Source: JADGRQ01 sp041476585 (GTDB lineage: Bacteria; Pseudomonadota; Gammaproteobacteria; Burkholderiales; SG8-39). Taken from it: a DNA stretch of 33,381 nucleotides. Positions 1 to 7,695 of this stretch are shown here, piece after piece. A program made the translations under genes and the position numbers. The stretch lies in assembly GCA_041476585.1 (NCBI GenBank), contig JBGOTT010000009.1:1-33381 (forward strand). The letters run 5' to 3'. The notes beneath the pieces were generated by a model. The model was not told the origin of the DNA. It ran no database searches and saw only the letters and a program-made list of their open reading frames with translations. Positions within the stretch are counted from its first letter, which is position 1. The number at the start of each line of letters is the position of its first letter.

Positions 1-544
1 GATCGAGCGCCAGCTCGACGTGGCGCTCGCGCTGGATGACAACGACAGCGACGTGCACCGGATTCTCGCGGCGGTGGGACTGATCCGCAACGACCACGAC
101 AAGGCTGTCTACCACCAGCAGCGCGCGCTCAGCCTCAACCCCAACGACGACCTCGTCGTGGTCCAGCAAGGTGAGGTCCTGACCTGGATCGGCCAGCCCG
201 AGGAGGGCATTCCGTGGATCCTGAAGGCGATGCGCCTCAATCCCTACCATCCGCCGCGTTTCTGGAGCCACCTCGCGCGCGCGCATTTCGTCGCGCACCA
301 GTATGCCGATGCGCTCGAGGCGCTCCAGCACATCAGCGCACCCGACCAGTTTGTGCATGCATTCATGGCGGCCGGCCAGGCGATGTTGGGCAACAGGGCT
401 GCTGCTGGCGAGCATGTCCGCGAGGTGCTGAAGCGCGAACCGGGTTTCACCGTGGCGGGCAGTCTTCTTCCGACGCTTCACTACAAGCGCGAGAGCGATC
501 TCGCGCACCACCGGGAAAGCCTGCTGATGGCGGGCTTGCCGTAG
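1..544 (+). CDS. TPR-repeat protein, C-terminal part (5' end outside window)
   Basis: The reading frame is open from the first bases of the window, so the gene starts upstream; the first in-frame GTG (base 20) is probably internal. About 180 residues are visible. They form helical repeats of tetratricopeptide type, with alternating small and aromatic residues and 'LNPND' and 'LNPYHPP' turns that recur every ~34 residues. Tails like this, ending in a 'YKRESDLAHHRESLLMAGLP' stretch, are common at the C-terminus of class III adenylate/guanylate cyclases fused to TPR domains. That assignment is inference, because no catalytic domain lies in the window. It is followed 21 bases later by the DUF2721 gene on the same strand. 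TPR repeats usually mediate protein contacts. Confidence 0.75.
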   Translation, partial: IERQLDVALALDDNDSDVHRILAAVGLIRNDHDKAVYHQQRALSLNPNDDLVVVQQGEVLTWIGQPEEGIPWILKAMRLNPYHPPRFWSHLARAHFVAHQYADALEALQHISAPDQFVHAFMAAGQAMLGNRAAAGEHVREVLKREPGFTVAGSLLPTLHYKRESDLAHHRESLLMAGLP

Positions 545-565
545 TCAAAGATCGAGCCCCCGTCC

Positions 566-1000
566 ATGTTCCCCCAATCCAACCTCAACGATATCACCCA
601 TGTCATCCAGCTAGCGATCGCGCCGGTGTTCCTGCTCACCGCGGTGGGAACGATCATCGGCGTGCTCGCCAATCGCCTCTCGCGCATCGTGGACCGCATC
701 CGTATCCTCGAGGAGCGGCGGCCGGGCGCGGAAGTTCAGGACGCGCTGCTGCGCGCGCTCAGCGTGCTCGACCGCCGCCTGAAGCTGGTCTATCTCGCCG
801 TCACGTGCGCGGTCTTTTGCGCGCTGTTCGTGGGCCTGCTGATCGTCGTCGCGTTCTTCGATGCCTTCGTGAAGCTCGATCTGACAAAATTCATCGGGGC
901 GCTGTTCGTGCTGGCGATGATGGCCTTCATAAGCGCCCTGGTGGTGTTCCTGCGCGAAATTTTCCTGGCCGTGAACAGCACCCACCGCGAGACGCGATAG
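566..1000 (+). CDS. DUF2721 family membrane protein
   Basis: This 144-residue protein has three hydrophobic segments (about residues 11-30, 74-97 and 109-130). Segments 1 and 2 are separated by a charged cytoplasmic-type helix rich in Arg and Glu ('RLSRIVDRIRILEERRP'). The N-terminal pattern 'ITHVIQLAIAPVFLLTAVG' is characteristic of DUF2721, an uncharacterised inner-membrane family of about this length. The ATG at 566 gives the family's usual short N-terminus; no strong Shine-Dalgarno is visible before it. It follows the TPR gene by 21 bases and may share its transcript. No function is known, and nothing in the sequence suggests a catalytic residue. Confidence 0.8.
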   Translation: MFPQSNLNDITHVIQLAIAPVFLLTAVGTIIGVLANRLSRIVDRIRILEERRPGAEVQDALLRALSVLDRRLKLVYLAVTCAVFCALFVGLLIVVAFFDAFVKLDLTKFIGALFVLAMMAFISALVVFLREIFLAVNSTHRETR

Positions 1001-1020
1001 GCCGCTATGTGGCCTACCGC
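994..1020. terminator. Hairpin overlapping the DUF2721 stop codon, possible terminator
   Basis: TAGGCC (998-1003) and GGCCTA (1011-1016) form a perfect 6-bp stem with a 7-base loop. Three more pairs, GCG (994-996) with CGC (1018-1020), extend it across one mismatch. The stem includes the TAG stop codon. There is no U-run after it, so it is not a classical intrinsic terminator. It may weaken read-through, slow mRNA decay, or be chance in GC-rich DNA. Confidence 0.25.
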
Positions 1021-1031
1021 ACAGCGCGTCC

Positions 1032-1059
1032 TTGAAGACCGGGGGATGATCCATACAGT
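1032..1059 (+). promoter_or_regulatory. Putative sigma70-type promoter for the response regulator
   Basis: TTGAAG (1032-1037) and TACAGT (1054-1059) are separated by 16 bases and each match the consensus at four of six positions. Transcription would start near 1066, leaving a leader of about 18 bases before the ATG at 1084. The assignment rests only on pattern matching. Confidence 0.35.
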
Positions 1060-1083
1060 GGCGCAGGCGCCTGTCCAGTTCCC

Positions 1084-1515
1084 ATGAACATTCCACCCGA
1101 TCCCGATGTCCTCAACGCCAAGGTCCTGATCGTCGACAATCAGGCATCGAACGTGCTGCTGCTCGAACGGATGCTGGGCAACGCCGGCTATACCAACGTC
1201 TCGATCACGATGGAATCGTGCGAGGTTTGCGAGCTGCATCGCAAGAACCGCTACGACCTGATCATGCTCGACCTCAAGATGCCGGGCATGGATGGATACG
1301 ACGTGATGGCGGGCCTGAAGGAAATCGAGCTGGAGAACGACCTTCCGGTGCTGGTGGTCACCGCCCAGCCCGATCATAGGGAACGCGCACTGCAGGCCGG
1401 CGCGAAGGATTTCGTCGACAAGCCGTTCAACCGGGTGGAAGTGCTGGCGCGGGTGCGCAACCTGCTCCAAATCCGGCTGCTGCAGGACGCTTTGCGCAAG
1501 ACGATCGCGAAGTAA
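1084..1515 (+). CDS. Stand-alone response regulator receiver protein
   Basis: This 143-residue protein is a single CheY-like receiver domain without an output domain. The phosphoacceptor is D63 in 'IMLDLKMPGMDG'; the switch Thr is T93 in 'VVTAQ', and the conserved Lys is K113 in 'DKPF'. The acidic pocket reads 'VDNQ' (D18-N19) instead of the usual Asp/Glu pair, a known variation in receivers linked to hybrid kinases and RpfG-type proteins. The C-terminus has a short 'LLQIRLLQDAL' helix that may form a coiled coil or the truncated start of an output linker. No sensor kinase is adjacent, so its partner must lie elsewhere. It ends directly against the convergent thioesterase gene (stops at 1515 and 1516, no gap). 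Confidence 0.9.
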   Translation: MNIPPDPDVLNAKVLIVDNQASNVLLLERMLGNAGYTNVSITMESCEVCELHRKNRYDLIMLDLKMPGMDGYDVMAGLKEIELENDLPVLVVTAQPDHRERALQAGAKDFVDKPFNRVEVLARVRNLLQIRLLQDALRKTIAK

Positions 1516-1938
1516 TCAGCTCTTCGTCCTGCGCTCACCCGGCGCCGCGAACACCGCGCTCGCCCGCGCGATCCGCTCGCCCGCAGCCACGATGTAGCAA
1601 TTGGCGAACGCGAGGCGGCTGCCCATCTTCTGCACGTCCACATGCGATTCGAGCCAGTCGCCCTCGCCCGCGCTGCCCGCATAGTCGATCGTCAGGCTCG
1701 CGGTGATGAAGTTGCCCGGCGGATCGGTCATGAAGGCCATGGTGTAGCCGAGCGAGATGTCTGCGAGCGTGGCGAGCACGCCGCCATGCACGCTGCCGCG
1801 CGTGGTGCAATGCTTGCGCTCGGCGAGCAGCCCGATCACGCGCTCGCGGCCTTCGCCCCTCGAATACAGCGGACCGAGCATTTGCGTGAACGGGCTGACG
1901 CGCCCGAAAGGCCTGAAGCCGTCGGGAATGTCCTTCAC
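1516..1938 (-). CDS. PaaI-family hotdog-fold acyl-CoA thioesterase
   Basis: The product is a 140-residue single hotdog domain. The active-site signature 'VHGGVLATLAD' (residues 50-60) carries the HGG loop and the Asp60 expected in PaaI/YdiI thioesterases, which hydrolyse acyl- or aryl-CoA in the cytoplasm. The frame is open further upstream. I chose the GTG at 1938 because it overlaps the stop of the upstream amidohydrolase as GTGA and because family members start close to 'IPDGF'. It is therefore translationally coupled to the amidohydrolase. The substrate is not predictable; with aromatic and CoA genes nearby, an aryl-CoA is possible. Confidence 0.85.
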   Translation of the reverse strand: MKDIPDGFRPFGRVSPFTQMLGPLYSRGEGRERVIGLLAERKHCTTRGSVHGGVLATLADISLGYTMAFMTDPPGNFITASLTIDYAGSAGEGDWLESHVDVQKMGSRLAFANCYIVAAGERIARASAVFAAPGERRTKS

Positions 1939-3623
1939 GCGTCGAACTCCCTCAATACGCTCCCGGGAAGACTGCGGCCTGCATCGACGCGCGGACCGCG
2001 TGCGTCCGCCACGCACACGCCGTTGACCCAGACGCCGTGCACGCCGATCGCCGGCGTGATGAGGCGGGCGCCGCCGGCGGGAAGGTCGCGCACGCGCTGC
2101 TTGGGGCCGCGCCCGACAGTAGCAGGATCGAACAGCAGCAGGTCTGCGGCATAGCCCGCGCGCAGCGCGCCGCGTCCGCGGATGCCGAACACCTTCGCCG
2201 GCTGACCGGTCAGCCGGTGCACCGCGGCTTCGAGCGTCATCGCGCGCCTGTCGCGCACCCAGTGGCCGAGCAGATGCAGCCCGAATCCCGCGTCGTTGAA
2301 AAACGTCAGATGCGCGCCGGCATCCGACAGCGACACCAGGCTTGCCGGATGGTTGAGAATCTTCGCAACTGCATCCTCGTCTGAATTGAGCAGCACCGCG
2401 GAGAACACCGTATCGAGCCCTTCGTCGAGTGCGAGGTCGAGCATGAAATCGAGCGGGTCCTTGCCGGCTTCCTGCGCGAGCTCGGCGATCGATCGTTGTT
2501 CATAGCGCACATGCGCGGGCTTCACGGTCTGGATCACATCGACCTTGTGCCATTCGCCGTTGAACAGGCGGAAGGTGGCCGGCGCGGCGACTTCGGCGCG
2601 CACCGCGTCGCGAAACGCCTTCTCGCGGATCTTCGCCTTGAACGCCTCGCCTTTCAGCGCGAGCGCCGGCTGCCATGCGATGAGTCCCTCGACCGGGTAG
2701 GGCGAGTGCAGCGTGAAGTCGTTGGTGAGCGCGCAGCAGGACACTGCGCCGACCATGCGCCGGCCGCGCCCGGCCGCGGCTTGGATCGCGTCGAGGTCGT
2801 TGAATACGCCTTGAGGGTTGGTGCTGCTGTGGAGCAGGGCCGCGACCACCACCGGGCGACCGCTCTCGGCTGCCAGCGCCTCGAGGAAGGAGATTTTCGT
2901 CTGGCCGCCCTTGGTGAGCATGAACACGCCGCGGCCGGCTTCCTTCATGGCGGAAACGAGGGTCGTCAGCTCCGCGTCGTCGGCCAGGCGCGAAGGCATC
3001 GGCAGGCCGCCGTGCCCGTTGTGCGCGGGCGAGGTCGAGGTGGCGAAGCCGATCGCGCCGGCGCGCACCGATTCGAGCACGATACGGCGCATCGCCGCGA
3101 CCTCGGCGGGCGTCGCGGCGCGCCTGGGGGCATCCTCTCCCATCACGAAGGTGCGGATCGACGAATGTCCCGCGAACGCGGCGATGTTGAGCGCCACGCC
3201 CGGTTTCTCCAGCGCCGCGAGGTATTGCGGAAAACTCTCGAACGCCCAGCGCACGCCCGCGCGCAGCACTTCGATCGACATCCCTTCCACCTGCGTCAGG
3301 TTCTTCAACACCAGTTCGCGGTCGGCGGGCTTGCACGGCGCGATGGTGAAGCCGCAGTTGCCGATGATCGCCGTCGTGACCCCGAGCGAGGGCGACGGCG
3401 AGGCGTGCGGGTCCCACGTTAGCTGCGCATCGTAATGCGTGTGGTTGTCGATGATGCCGGGCATCAGCGCGAGGCCGCCCGCGTCGAGCGTCTCCTTTGC
3501 GCGTCCCGCCACCTCGCCGACCGCGGCAATCCTGCCGCCGGACACGGCGAGCGCGCCATGCACGGGCTTCGCTCCGGATCCGTCGTAGAGCGAAGCATTG
3601 CGAATCAGCAGGTCGTAGCTCAT
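1935..3623 (-). CDS. D-aminoacylase-like amidohydrolase (amidohydrolase family 3)
   Basis: This 562-residue protein of the N-acyl-D-amino-acid deacylase group opens with the beta-sandwich 'LLIRNASLYDGSG'. The metal motif HxH (H61, H63 in 'DNHTHYDAQ') follows, then C90 in 'GNCGFTIAP' and D434 in 'SDAGAHLTFF'. These match the HxH, Cys and Asp metal or catalytic residues of D-aminoacylase. The usual 'THxR' histidine segment is replaced by 'FMLTKGGQ' (K238), while a later His (H265, 'LLHSS') is kept, so the metal site or substrate probably differs from true D-aminoacylases. The start is the ATG before 'SYDLLIRN'; the frame remains open far upstream only as antisense to the SDR gene. It overlaps the thioesterase by four bases. 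It should hydrolyse an amide or cyclic amide; the substrate is unknown. Confidence 0.85.
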   Translation of the reverse strand: MSYDLLIRNASLYDGSGAKPVHGALAVSGGRIAAVGEVAGRAKETLDAGGLALMPGIIDNHTHYDAQLTWDPHASPSPSLGVTTAIIGNCGFTIAPCKPADRELVLKNLTQVEGMSIEVLRAGVRWAFESFPQYLAALEKPGVALNIAAFAGHSSIRTFVMGEDAPRRAATPAEVAAMRRIVLESVRAGAIGFATSTSPAHNGHGGLPMPSRLADDAELTTLVSAMKEAGRGVFMLTKGGQTKISFLEALAAESGRPVVVAALLHSSTNPQGVFNDLDAIQAAAGRGRRMVGAVSCCALTNDFTLHSPYPVEGLIAWQPALALKGEAFKAKIREKAFRDAVRAEVAAPATFRLFNGEWHKVDVIQTVKPAHVRYEQRSIAELAQEAGKDPLDFMLDLALDEGLDTVFSAVLLNSDEDAVAKILNHPASLVSLSDAGAHLTFFNDAGFGLHLLGHWVRDRRAMTLEAAVHRLTGQPAKVFGIRGRGALRAGYAADLLLFDPATVGRGPKQRVRDLPAGGARLITPAIGVHGVWVNGVCVADARGPRVDAGRSLPGSVLREFDA

Positions 3624-3636
3624 CACCTGCGAGTTT

Positions 3637-3664
3637 AGAATAGTCGCTGCATTCCGGCAGGCAA
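3637..3664 (-). promoter_or_regulatory. Putative promoter of the amidohydrolase-thioesterase pair
   Basis: On the minus strand TTGCCT (3664-3659) and TATTCT (3642-3637) are spaced by 16 bases in the 45-base gap between divergent genes. The start site would fall about 7 bases before the ATG at 3623, leaving a very short leader. The call is by consensus matching only. Confidence 0.3.
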
Positions 3665-3668
3665 AACA

Positions 3669-4394
3669 ATGAAACTCGACTTCTCGGGTCAGGTGGTGGC
3701 GATCACCGGCGCATCGCGCGGCCTGGGCGCCGCAGCGGCAAAGGCGTTTCGCGACGCCGGCGCCAAGGTGGCGGAAATGGATATCGAGCCGCAGGCGCCG
3801 ATCCAGATGCAGCCGATCCAGGTGGATGTCTCGGACGAAGCCTCGGTCGAGGCCGCGTTTGCGAAGCTGATCGGCCAATATGGCCGGGTGGACGTGCTGG
3901 TGAACAGCGCCGGCATAGCCGTGCGCCATCCGGCCATCGAGATCGCGCTCGAGGACTGGCAGCGGGTGCAGGACGTGAACCTGACAGGCACGTTCCTCTG
4001 CTCGCGCGTGGCGGCGCGGCAGATGAAGCAGCAGGGCGGCGGCGCGATCGTCAACCTCGCCTCGATCATGGGCCTCTCGGGCGGAATCTTTCCCAACGCG
4101 TCCTATCAGGCGTCCAAGGGCGGGGTGGTGAACCTCACGCGTGCGCTCGCGCTCGAATGGGCCGAACACAAGATCCGCGTCAACGCGGTGGCGCCGACCT
4201 TCGTGCGCACCGGCCTCACCGTGCCGGTCTTCTCCAACCCGGACGTGCTCCGCGCGGTGATGCGCCATACGCCGCTTGGCGCGCTGCCCGAGCCCGAGGA
4301 CATCGCCAACGCCATCGTGTTTCTCGCCAGTCCGGCGGCGAAGTTCATCACCGGGGTGACGCTGCCAGTGGACAGCGGCTACCTGGCGCGTTGA
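3669..4394 (+). CDS. SDR-family NAD(P)-dependent oxidoreductase
   Basis: This 241-residue classical short-chain dehydrogenase has a Rossmann glycine motif TGASRGLG at residues 13-20, followed by D38 at the end of beta-2, which favours NAD over NADP. N79-S-A-G and N104 are in place, and the catalytic S132, Y146 and K150 lie in 'ASIMG' and 'SYQASK'. The C-terminus ('FITGVTLPVDSGYLAR') is typical of the FabG-like group that reduces or oxidises secondary alcohols. It is transcribed divergently from the amidohydrolase with only 45 bases between starts, so the two may share control. The specific substrate cannot be read from the sequence. Confidence 0.9.
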   Translation: MKLDFSGQVVAITGASRGLGAAAAKAFRDAGAKVAEMDIEPQAPIQMQPIQVDVSDEASVEAAFAKLIGQYGRVDVLVNSAGIAVRHPAIEIALEDWQRVQDVNLTGTFLCSRVAARQMKQQGGGAIVNLASIMGLSGGIFPNASYQASKGGVVNLTRALALEWAEHKIRVNAVAPTFVRTGLTVPVFSNPDVLRAVMRHTPLGALPEPEDIANAIVFLASPAAKFITGVTLPVDSGYLAR

Positions 4395-4419
4395 GTCGGC
4401 GCGGCCACTTACAGGAACA

Positions 4420-4437
4420 GGGGAACCAAGATTCCCC
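4420..4437. terminator. Hairpin between convergent genes, possible bidirectional terminator
   Basis: GGGGAA (4420-4425) and TTCCCC (4432-4437) form a perfect 6-bp stem with a 6-base loop in the 56-base gap between the SDR stop and the convergent phosphatase stop. The tail on the plus strand (CGTTTG) is only weakly T-rich. Position supports a terminator more than the tail does. Confidence 0.45.
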
Positions 4438-4450
4438 CGTTTGCCCCCTC

Positions 4451-6115
4451 CTAACGCGCCGGCAGCGGCAGAAGCTTGCCTTCCGAGGCGGCTGGCGGGC
4501 TGATCTCGAGGAAGCGCGCGAGCGTCGGCGCGATGTCCACCACCTCGACGCGCCCGTCCACGCGGCCGGCGCCGAACCAGCGCGGCCCCCAGAACAGGAT
4601 GGGCACATGGCTGTCGTACGCGTGCGGCGAGCCATGCGTGGAGGCGTAGGTGCGGCGCGTTTCGGCGAGCCAATACGGCTTGATGACCAACTGCACGTCG
4701 GAGGATCGGTCGGGGTGCCAGGTCTTGCGCACTTGCGCGAGGAACGGGGTGTTCGCGGGCTGTTTCGTGCCGAGGATGTCTTCGCGCGTGAATGCCGCTG
4801 CCACGCCCGCTTCCGTGAGCAGCAGCCTGCGTGTTTCGGCTTCCAGTGCGCGGCGGTCCACGCCGCTCTTCGCGATCAGCGCGTCGTCGAGCATCACGCC
4901 TGAAGCCGACCAGAAGCGGGCCCAGCGCCCGGCGCCGAACTTCGCCGCAAGGCCTACGTTCAACCGCGCCAGCACCTGCGGAATGTTCAGCCGGTTGGCG
5001 TCGCGGCCGAGCGTCTTGCTGTATTCGGGGGCCGGCATGAAGCCGTGGTCGGCGGTGAGCACCGCGATGTAGTTGTCGCGGCCGACGAGCCGGTCGAGAT
5101 CGGCAAAAAACACTGCCAGCATCTGATCAAGACGCAGCAGGTGATCGTGCGAAAGGCGTGACTCCGCACCCCAGGCGTGGTTGATGTAGTCGTGGCTCGA
5201 GAGACTCACCGAGAGGATATCGGTCACATTGTCCTGGCCGAGCCCTTCGCCCCCGATCGCTGCACGCGCGAAATCGAGCGTCAGTTGGTCGGCGTACGGA
5301 CTTGGCAGCAGCGATGCATAGAACGCCGGGCCCGGCTTGTCGCTGCCTTCGCCGAGCACCTTGGGCAGCTTCCCACCGGGGTTGTACCAGGGCCGCTCGT
5401 CGGGAATCGAGCGTGCATAGGCGGCCTCCGCCAGCAGCAGCGTCCAAGTCGTCTTGAAATAGCGGTCGGCGGGCTTCGCCGCGTTGAACGCCTTCACCCA
5501 GGCCGGATGCTCCTTCATGTAAAAGGTGCTCGAGGCGAATTTGCCGGACTCCGCCATGTACATGTAGGCCGTGCCGGTCTTGCCCGCCGGCAGGATCGCG
5601 CCACGGTCCTTGCCGGAAATGCCGATGACCCTGGCAGCCGGATGCATTCGCCGCAGCACATCGCCCAGGGTTTCGACCAGCAGGTTGCGCGGGCTGGTGC
5701 CCGAGAGCGGCGCAGTCTTGTTCTCGAGGTAGGTGTGTGCCGCATCGCCCGTGCAATAGACTGTCTCGCCGCTCGCGCGGTCGCGCCAGTCGTTGCCGAT
5801 GATGCCGGTGCGATTCGGATACGCCCCGGTCAGCATGGCGGCGTGCCCGGTCGCGGTCACCGTGAACGCATGACCATAGTGGGCATCGGCAAACCAGGCG
5901 CCGTGATCGAGGAATCGCCGCAAGCCGTCGGGCGCGAGTTGGTCGCGGTAATCGACCACCTGCCACTGCGGCAGGCCGTCCACGACAAGGAACACCACTA
6001 GCTTCGGCCTGGGCGGCGGAGCGATCTCGGTGGTGACGCAGCCGGCGGCCAGAACCGCGGCCAGCAGGACGAGAAAAAATGCCGGCGCGACGCGGCGCAG
6101 AGAGGTCCATTTCAT
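4451..6115 (-). CDS. PafA-like alkaline phosphatase, lipoprotein
   Basis: The product is 554 residues and belongs to the alkaline phosphatase superfamily. An N-terminal hydrophobic segment ends in a lipobox 'LAAGC' (C26), so it is probably membrane-anchored outside the cytoplasm. Metal ligand D46 ('VVDGL') begins the catalytic domain. T87, four residues before H91 in 'TATGH', is the likely nucleophile; N108 ('IIGNDW') and a K169-D-R171 motif follow. The Thr, Asn and Lys-x-Arg set with this spacing is what defines PafA-type phosphate monoesterases, as opposed to PhoA. A late 'LTADHGFMP' supplies further metal ligands. Start: ATG at 6115 gives a compact signal peptide; ATG at 6136 is an alternative. 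It lies 66 bases after the beta-barrel gene on the same strand. No Pho box was recognised. Confidence 0.85.
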   Translation of the reverse strand: MKWTSLRRVAPAFFLVLLAAVLAAGCVTTEIAPPPRPKLVVFLVVDGLPQWQVVDYRDQLAPDGLRRFLDHGAWFADAHYGHAFTVTATGHAAMLTGAYPNRTGIIGNDWRDRASGETVYCTGDAAHTYLENKTAPLSGTSPRNLLVETLGDVLRRMHPAARVIGISGKDRGAILPAGKTGTAYMYMAESGKFASSTFYMKEHPAWVKAFNAAKPADRYFKTTWTLLLAEAAYARSIPDERPWYNPGGKLPKVLGEGSDKPGPAFYASLLPSPYADQLTLDFARAAIGGEGLGQDNVTDILSVSLSSHDYINHAWGAESRLSHDHLLRLDQMLAVFFADLDRLVGRDNYIAVLTADHGFMPAPEYSKTLGRDANRLNIPQVLARLNVGLAAKFGAGRWARFWSASGVMLDDALIAKSGVDRRALEAETRRLLLTEAGVAAAFTREDILGTKQPANTPFLAQVRKTWHPDRSSDVQLVIKPYWLAETRRTYASTHGSPHAYDSHVPILFWGPRWFGAGRVDGRVEVVDIAPTLARFLEISPPAASEGKLLPLPAR

Positions 6116-6181
6116 GCCGAAAGTCCATGTCGTCATTGTGAGGCAGGCAACAGGCGGATCAGCGATCAAAGTGAACCCGCA

Positions 6182-7183
6182 TCAGAACCGCGTGCTGACG
6201 CCGATTACGGCGGCCGTCTTCGCCGTAATCTGCACGCCATTCACGTATTGGTACACCGGCAGCTGCAGGAAGCCGTAGATCTGTACATCGCGCGAGACCG
6301 TGTAACTTGCCCCGGGGCTGAGGAAGATCGCCTTGCCCCCGGAGTCCTCGGGCTCCGATTCCGACCCCCGGTCGCGACCGCGAAGCAGCAGGTTGGCCTG
6401 CAGCATCAGCGCCGCTGCTTCGGAGATCTCGTAGCGCAAGCCCGTATCGAACGACAGGCGTGCGCCGGGACGGAACTCCGCGCGGGCGTTGAGCGGCTTT
6501 TGCAACAGGCTCTGTGCGAACCACGACAGGTTCTTCATCGGCAGCGCGCGGTGGAAGTAGCCGCCGAGCAGCGCGTCGGTGGTGCCGGTGCCAGGCTGCA
6601 GCGTGCGCTCGGCGAGATCGCCTTCGGAATTGCGCAGCTTGAACGATCCGGTCGGCAGCTTCGCGCCGAAATTCAATCCATAGGCGTCCAGCGGCTCGTC
6701 AGGCGAGCCCGACTTCACGTTCTGACGCCGCAACAGGATGCGCGCATCGCCCAGCCTCCTGAAGTCCCAGCTCTGCGGCGTCGGTCCGTTGGTGTCGTCG
6801 TTGAGGATATGCTCGTGACGCCGGTCGACGTACGGCACGGATAGCGTGGCACCCCACTCGGCGCTGAAGGTGTAATCGAGATTCGCCAGCCAGTTGCGGT
6901 TGCGCGTGGAGATCTCGTCGTGATCGCGCGCAATCTCTCCGAACGCGATCTTCCTGCTGCCGTTGCGGGTCTGGTCCTGGTCGATCGACTCGTAGCGCAG
7001 GTCAAGGCGCGCGCCCGGCTCGGTCCACGCGCCCTGGACGTTCCAGTTGCTGTTGACCACGCAGAACGCGGACCCGCAGGTTGCGTGTGCTGTCCCGATT
7101 GCGAGCAGCCCGAGCAAGGCGGCGATTCGGCGTACAGCGCGTGACAAGGAAGGGCGCTCTTCGGAATCCAGTATAAAATCCAT
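6182..7183 (-). CDS. Putative outer-membrane beta-barrel protein
   Basis: This 333-residue protein has a signal peptide (hydrophobic about 20-31, cleavage after 'TAHA' at about residue 34). The mature part alternates polar and aromatic residues in amphipathic strands, and it ends in '...GVSTRF', a C-terminal Phe typical of BAM-assembled barrels. The mature N-terminus has a cysteine pair (C36, C41 in 'TCGSAFC') followed by 'NSNWNVQG'. It resembles transporter/porin-like proteins of the phenol-degradation MetA or alginate-export type only in general style; no family is certain. The ATG at 7183 is used; a TTG at 7147 would give a shorter, more classical signal peptide. It is divergent from the PCu(A)C gene, 35 bases away, so a metal-related role is conceivable but unproven. 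Confidence 0.65.
   Translation of the reverse strand: MDFILDSEERPSLSRAVRRIAALLGLLAIGTAHATCGSAFCVVNSNWNVQGAWTEPGARLDLRYESIDQDQTRNGSRKIAFGEIARDHDEISTRNRNWLANLDYTFSAEWGATLSVPYVDRRHEHILNDDTNGPTPQSWDFRRLGDARILLRRQNVKSGSPDEPLDAYGLNFGAKLPTGSFKLRNSEGDLAERTLQPGTGTTDALLGGYFHRALPMKNLSWFAQSLLQKPLNARAEFRPGARLSFDTGLRYEISEAAALMLQANLLLRGRDRGSESEPEDSGGKAIFLSPGASYTVSRDVQIYGFLQLPVYQYVNGVQITAKTAAVIGVSTRF
7172..7179 (+). promoter_or_regulatory. AT-rich -10-like element before the PCu(A)C gene
   Basis: TATAAAAT stands out in otherwise GC-rich DNA, about 40 bases before the GTG start at 7219. No convincing -35 hexamer lies at the right spacing, so it may depend on an activator. It lies within the first codons of the divergent beta-barrel gene. 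Confidence 0.3.
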
Positions 7184-7218
7184 CAGAAATTCTACTGCAT
7201 TGTCTTCGGGAGAACGCC

Positions 7219-7686
7219 GTGAGCAAGACCGTTTGCGCCGTCCTCGGCGCATTGATGATCGGTGCGTCGGCAACGGCATTCGCGCGTGACTACGAGATCG
7301 GTGACCTGCGCATCGACCGTCCATGGACGCGCGCCACCGCAAGCGGCCAGAAAGTGGCCGCCGGATACCTTGACATTCGCAACGAGGGCAAGCAGGCCGA
7401 TCGCGTCGTCGGCGCGTCGACGCCCGCGGCCGAGAGGATCGAACTGCACGTCGTCATGATGGACGGCGACGTGATGAAGATGCGCCAGGTCCAAGCCTTC
7501 GATGTTCCCGCCGGAAGCAAAGTGGAGCTGAAGCCGCGCGGACCGCACCTGATGATCGTGGGCATCAAGCGGCCGTTCAAGAAGGACGAGCGCATTCCGG
7601 TCACGCTCAGATTCGAGAAAGCCGGTGAAGTCGCGATCGAGCTGGCAGTCGACGCGATCGACGCCGGGCCGGAGCACAAGCATTGA
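7219..7686 (+). CDS. PCu(A)C-family periplasmic copper chaperone
   Basis: This 155-residue exported protein has a signal peptide ending near 'ATAFA' (residue 22). The copper-binding motif of the family, H-x10-M-x21-H-x-M, fits exactly: H77, M88, H110 and M112. The cupredoxin-like core has the expected 'PWTRAT', 'AAGYLDIRN' and 'GPHLMIVG' blocks. These proteins bind Cu(I) in the periplasm and help deliver copper to cytochrome oxidase. The GTG start at 7219 is preceded by a GGGAGA-like ribosome-binding site. No Sco or oxidase assembly gene is adjacent, which is a common partner; instead it faces a divergent beta-barrel gene. A His-rich tail (EHKH) may add metal binding. Confidence 0.93.
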   Translation: MSKTVCAVLGALMIGASATAFARDYEIGDLRIDRPWTRATASGQKVAAGYLDIRNEGKQADRVVGASTPAAERIELHVVMMDGDVMKMRQVQAFDVPAGSKVELKPRGPHLMIVGIKRPFKKDERIPVTLRFEKAGEVAIELAVDAIDAGPEHKH

Positions 7687-7695
7687 GCAGCGGCG

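Noticed and set aside
3624..4673. A continuous minus-strand frame extending the amidohydrolase to about 912 residues
   Set aside because: The extension is antisense to the well-conserved SDR gene, has low-complexity Arg/His/Ala composition and no domain. The family start at 3623 is clear.
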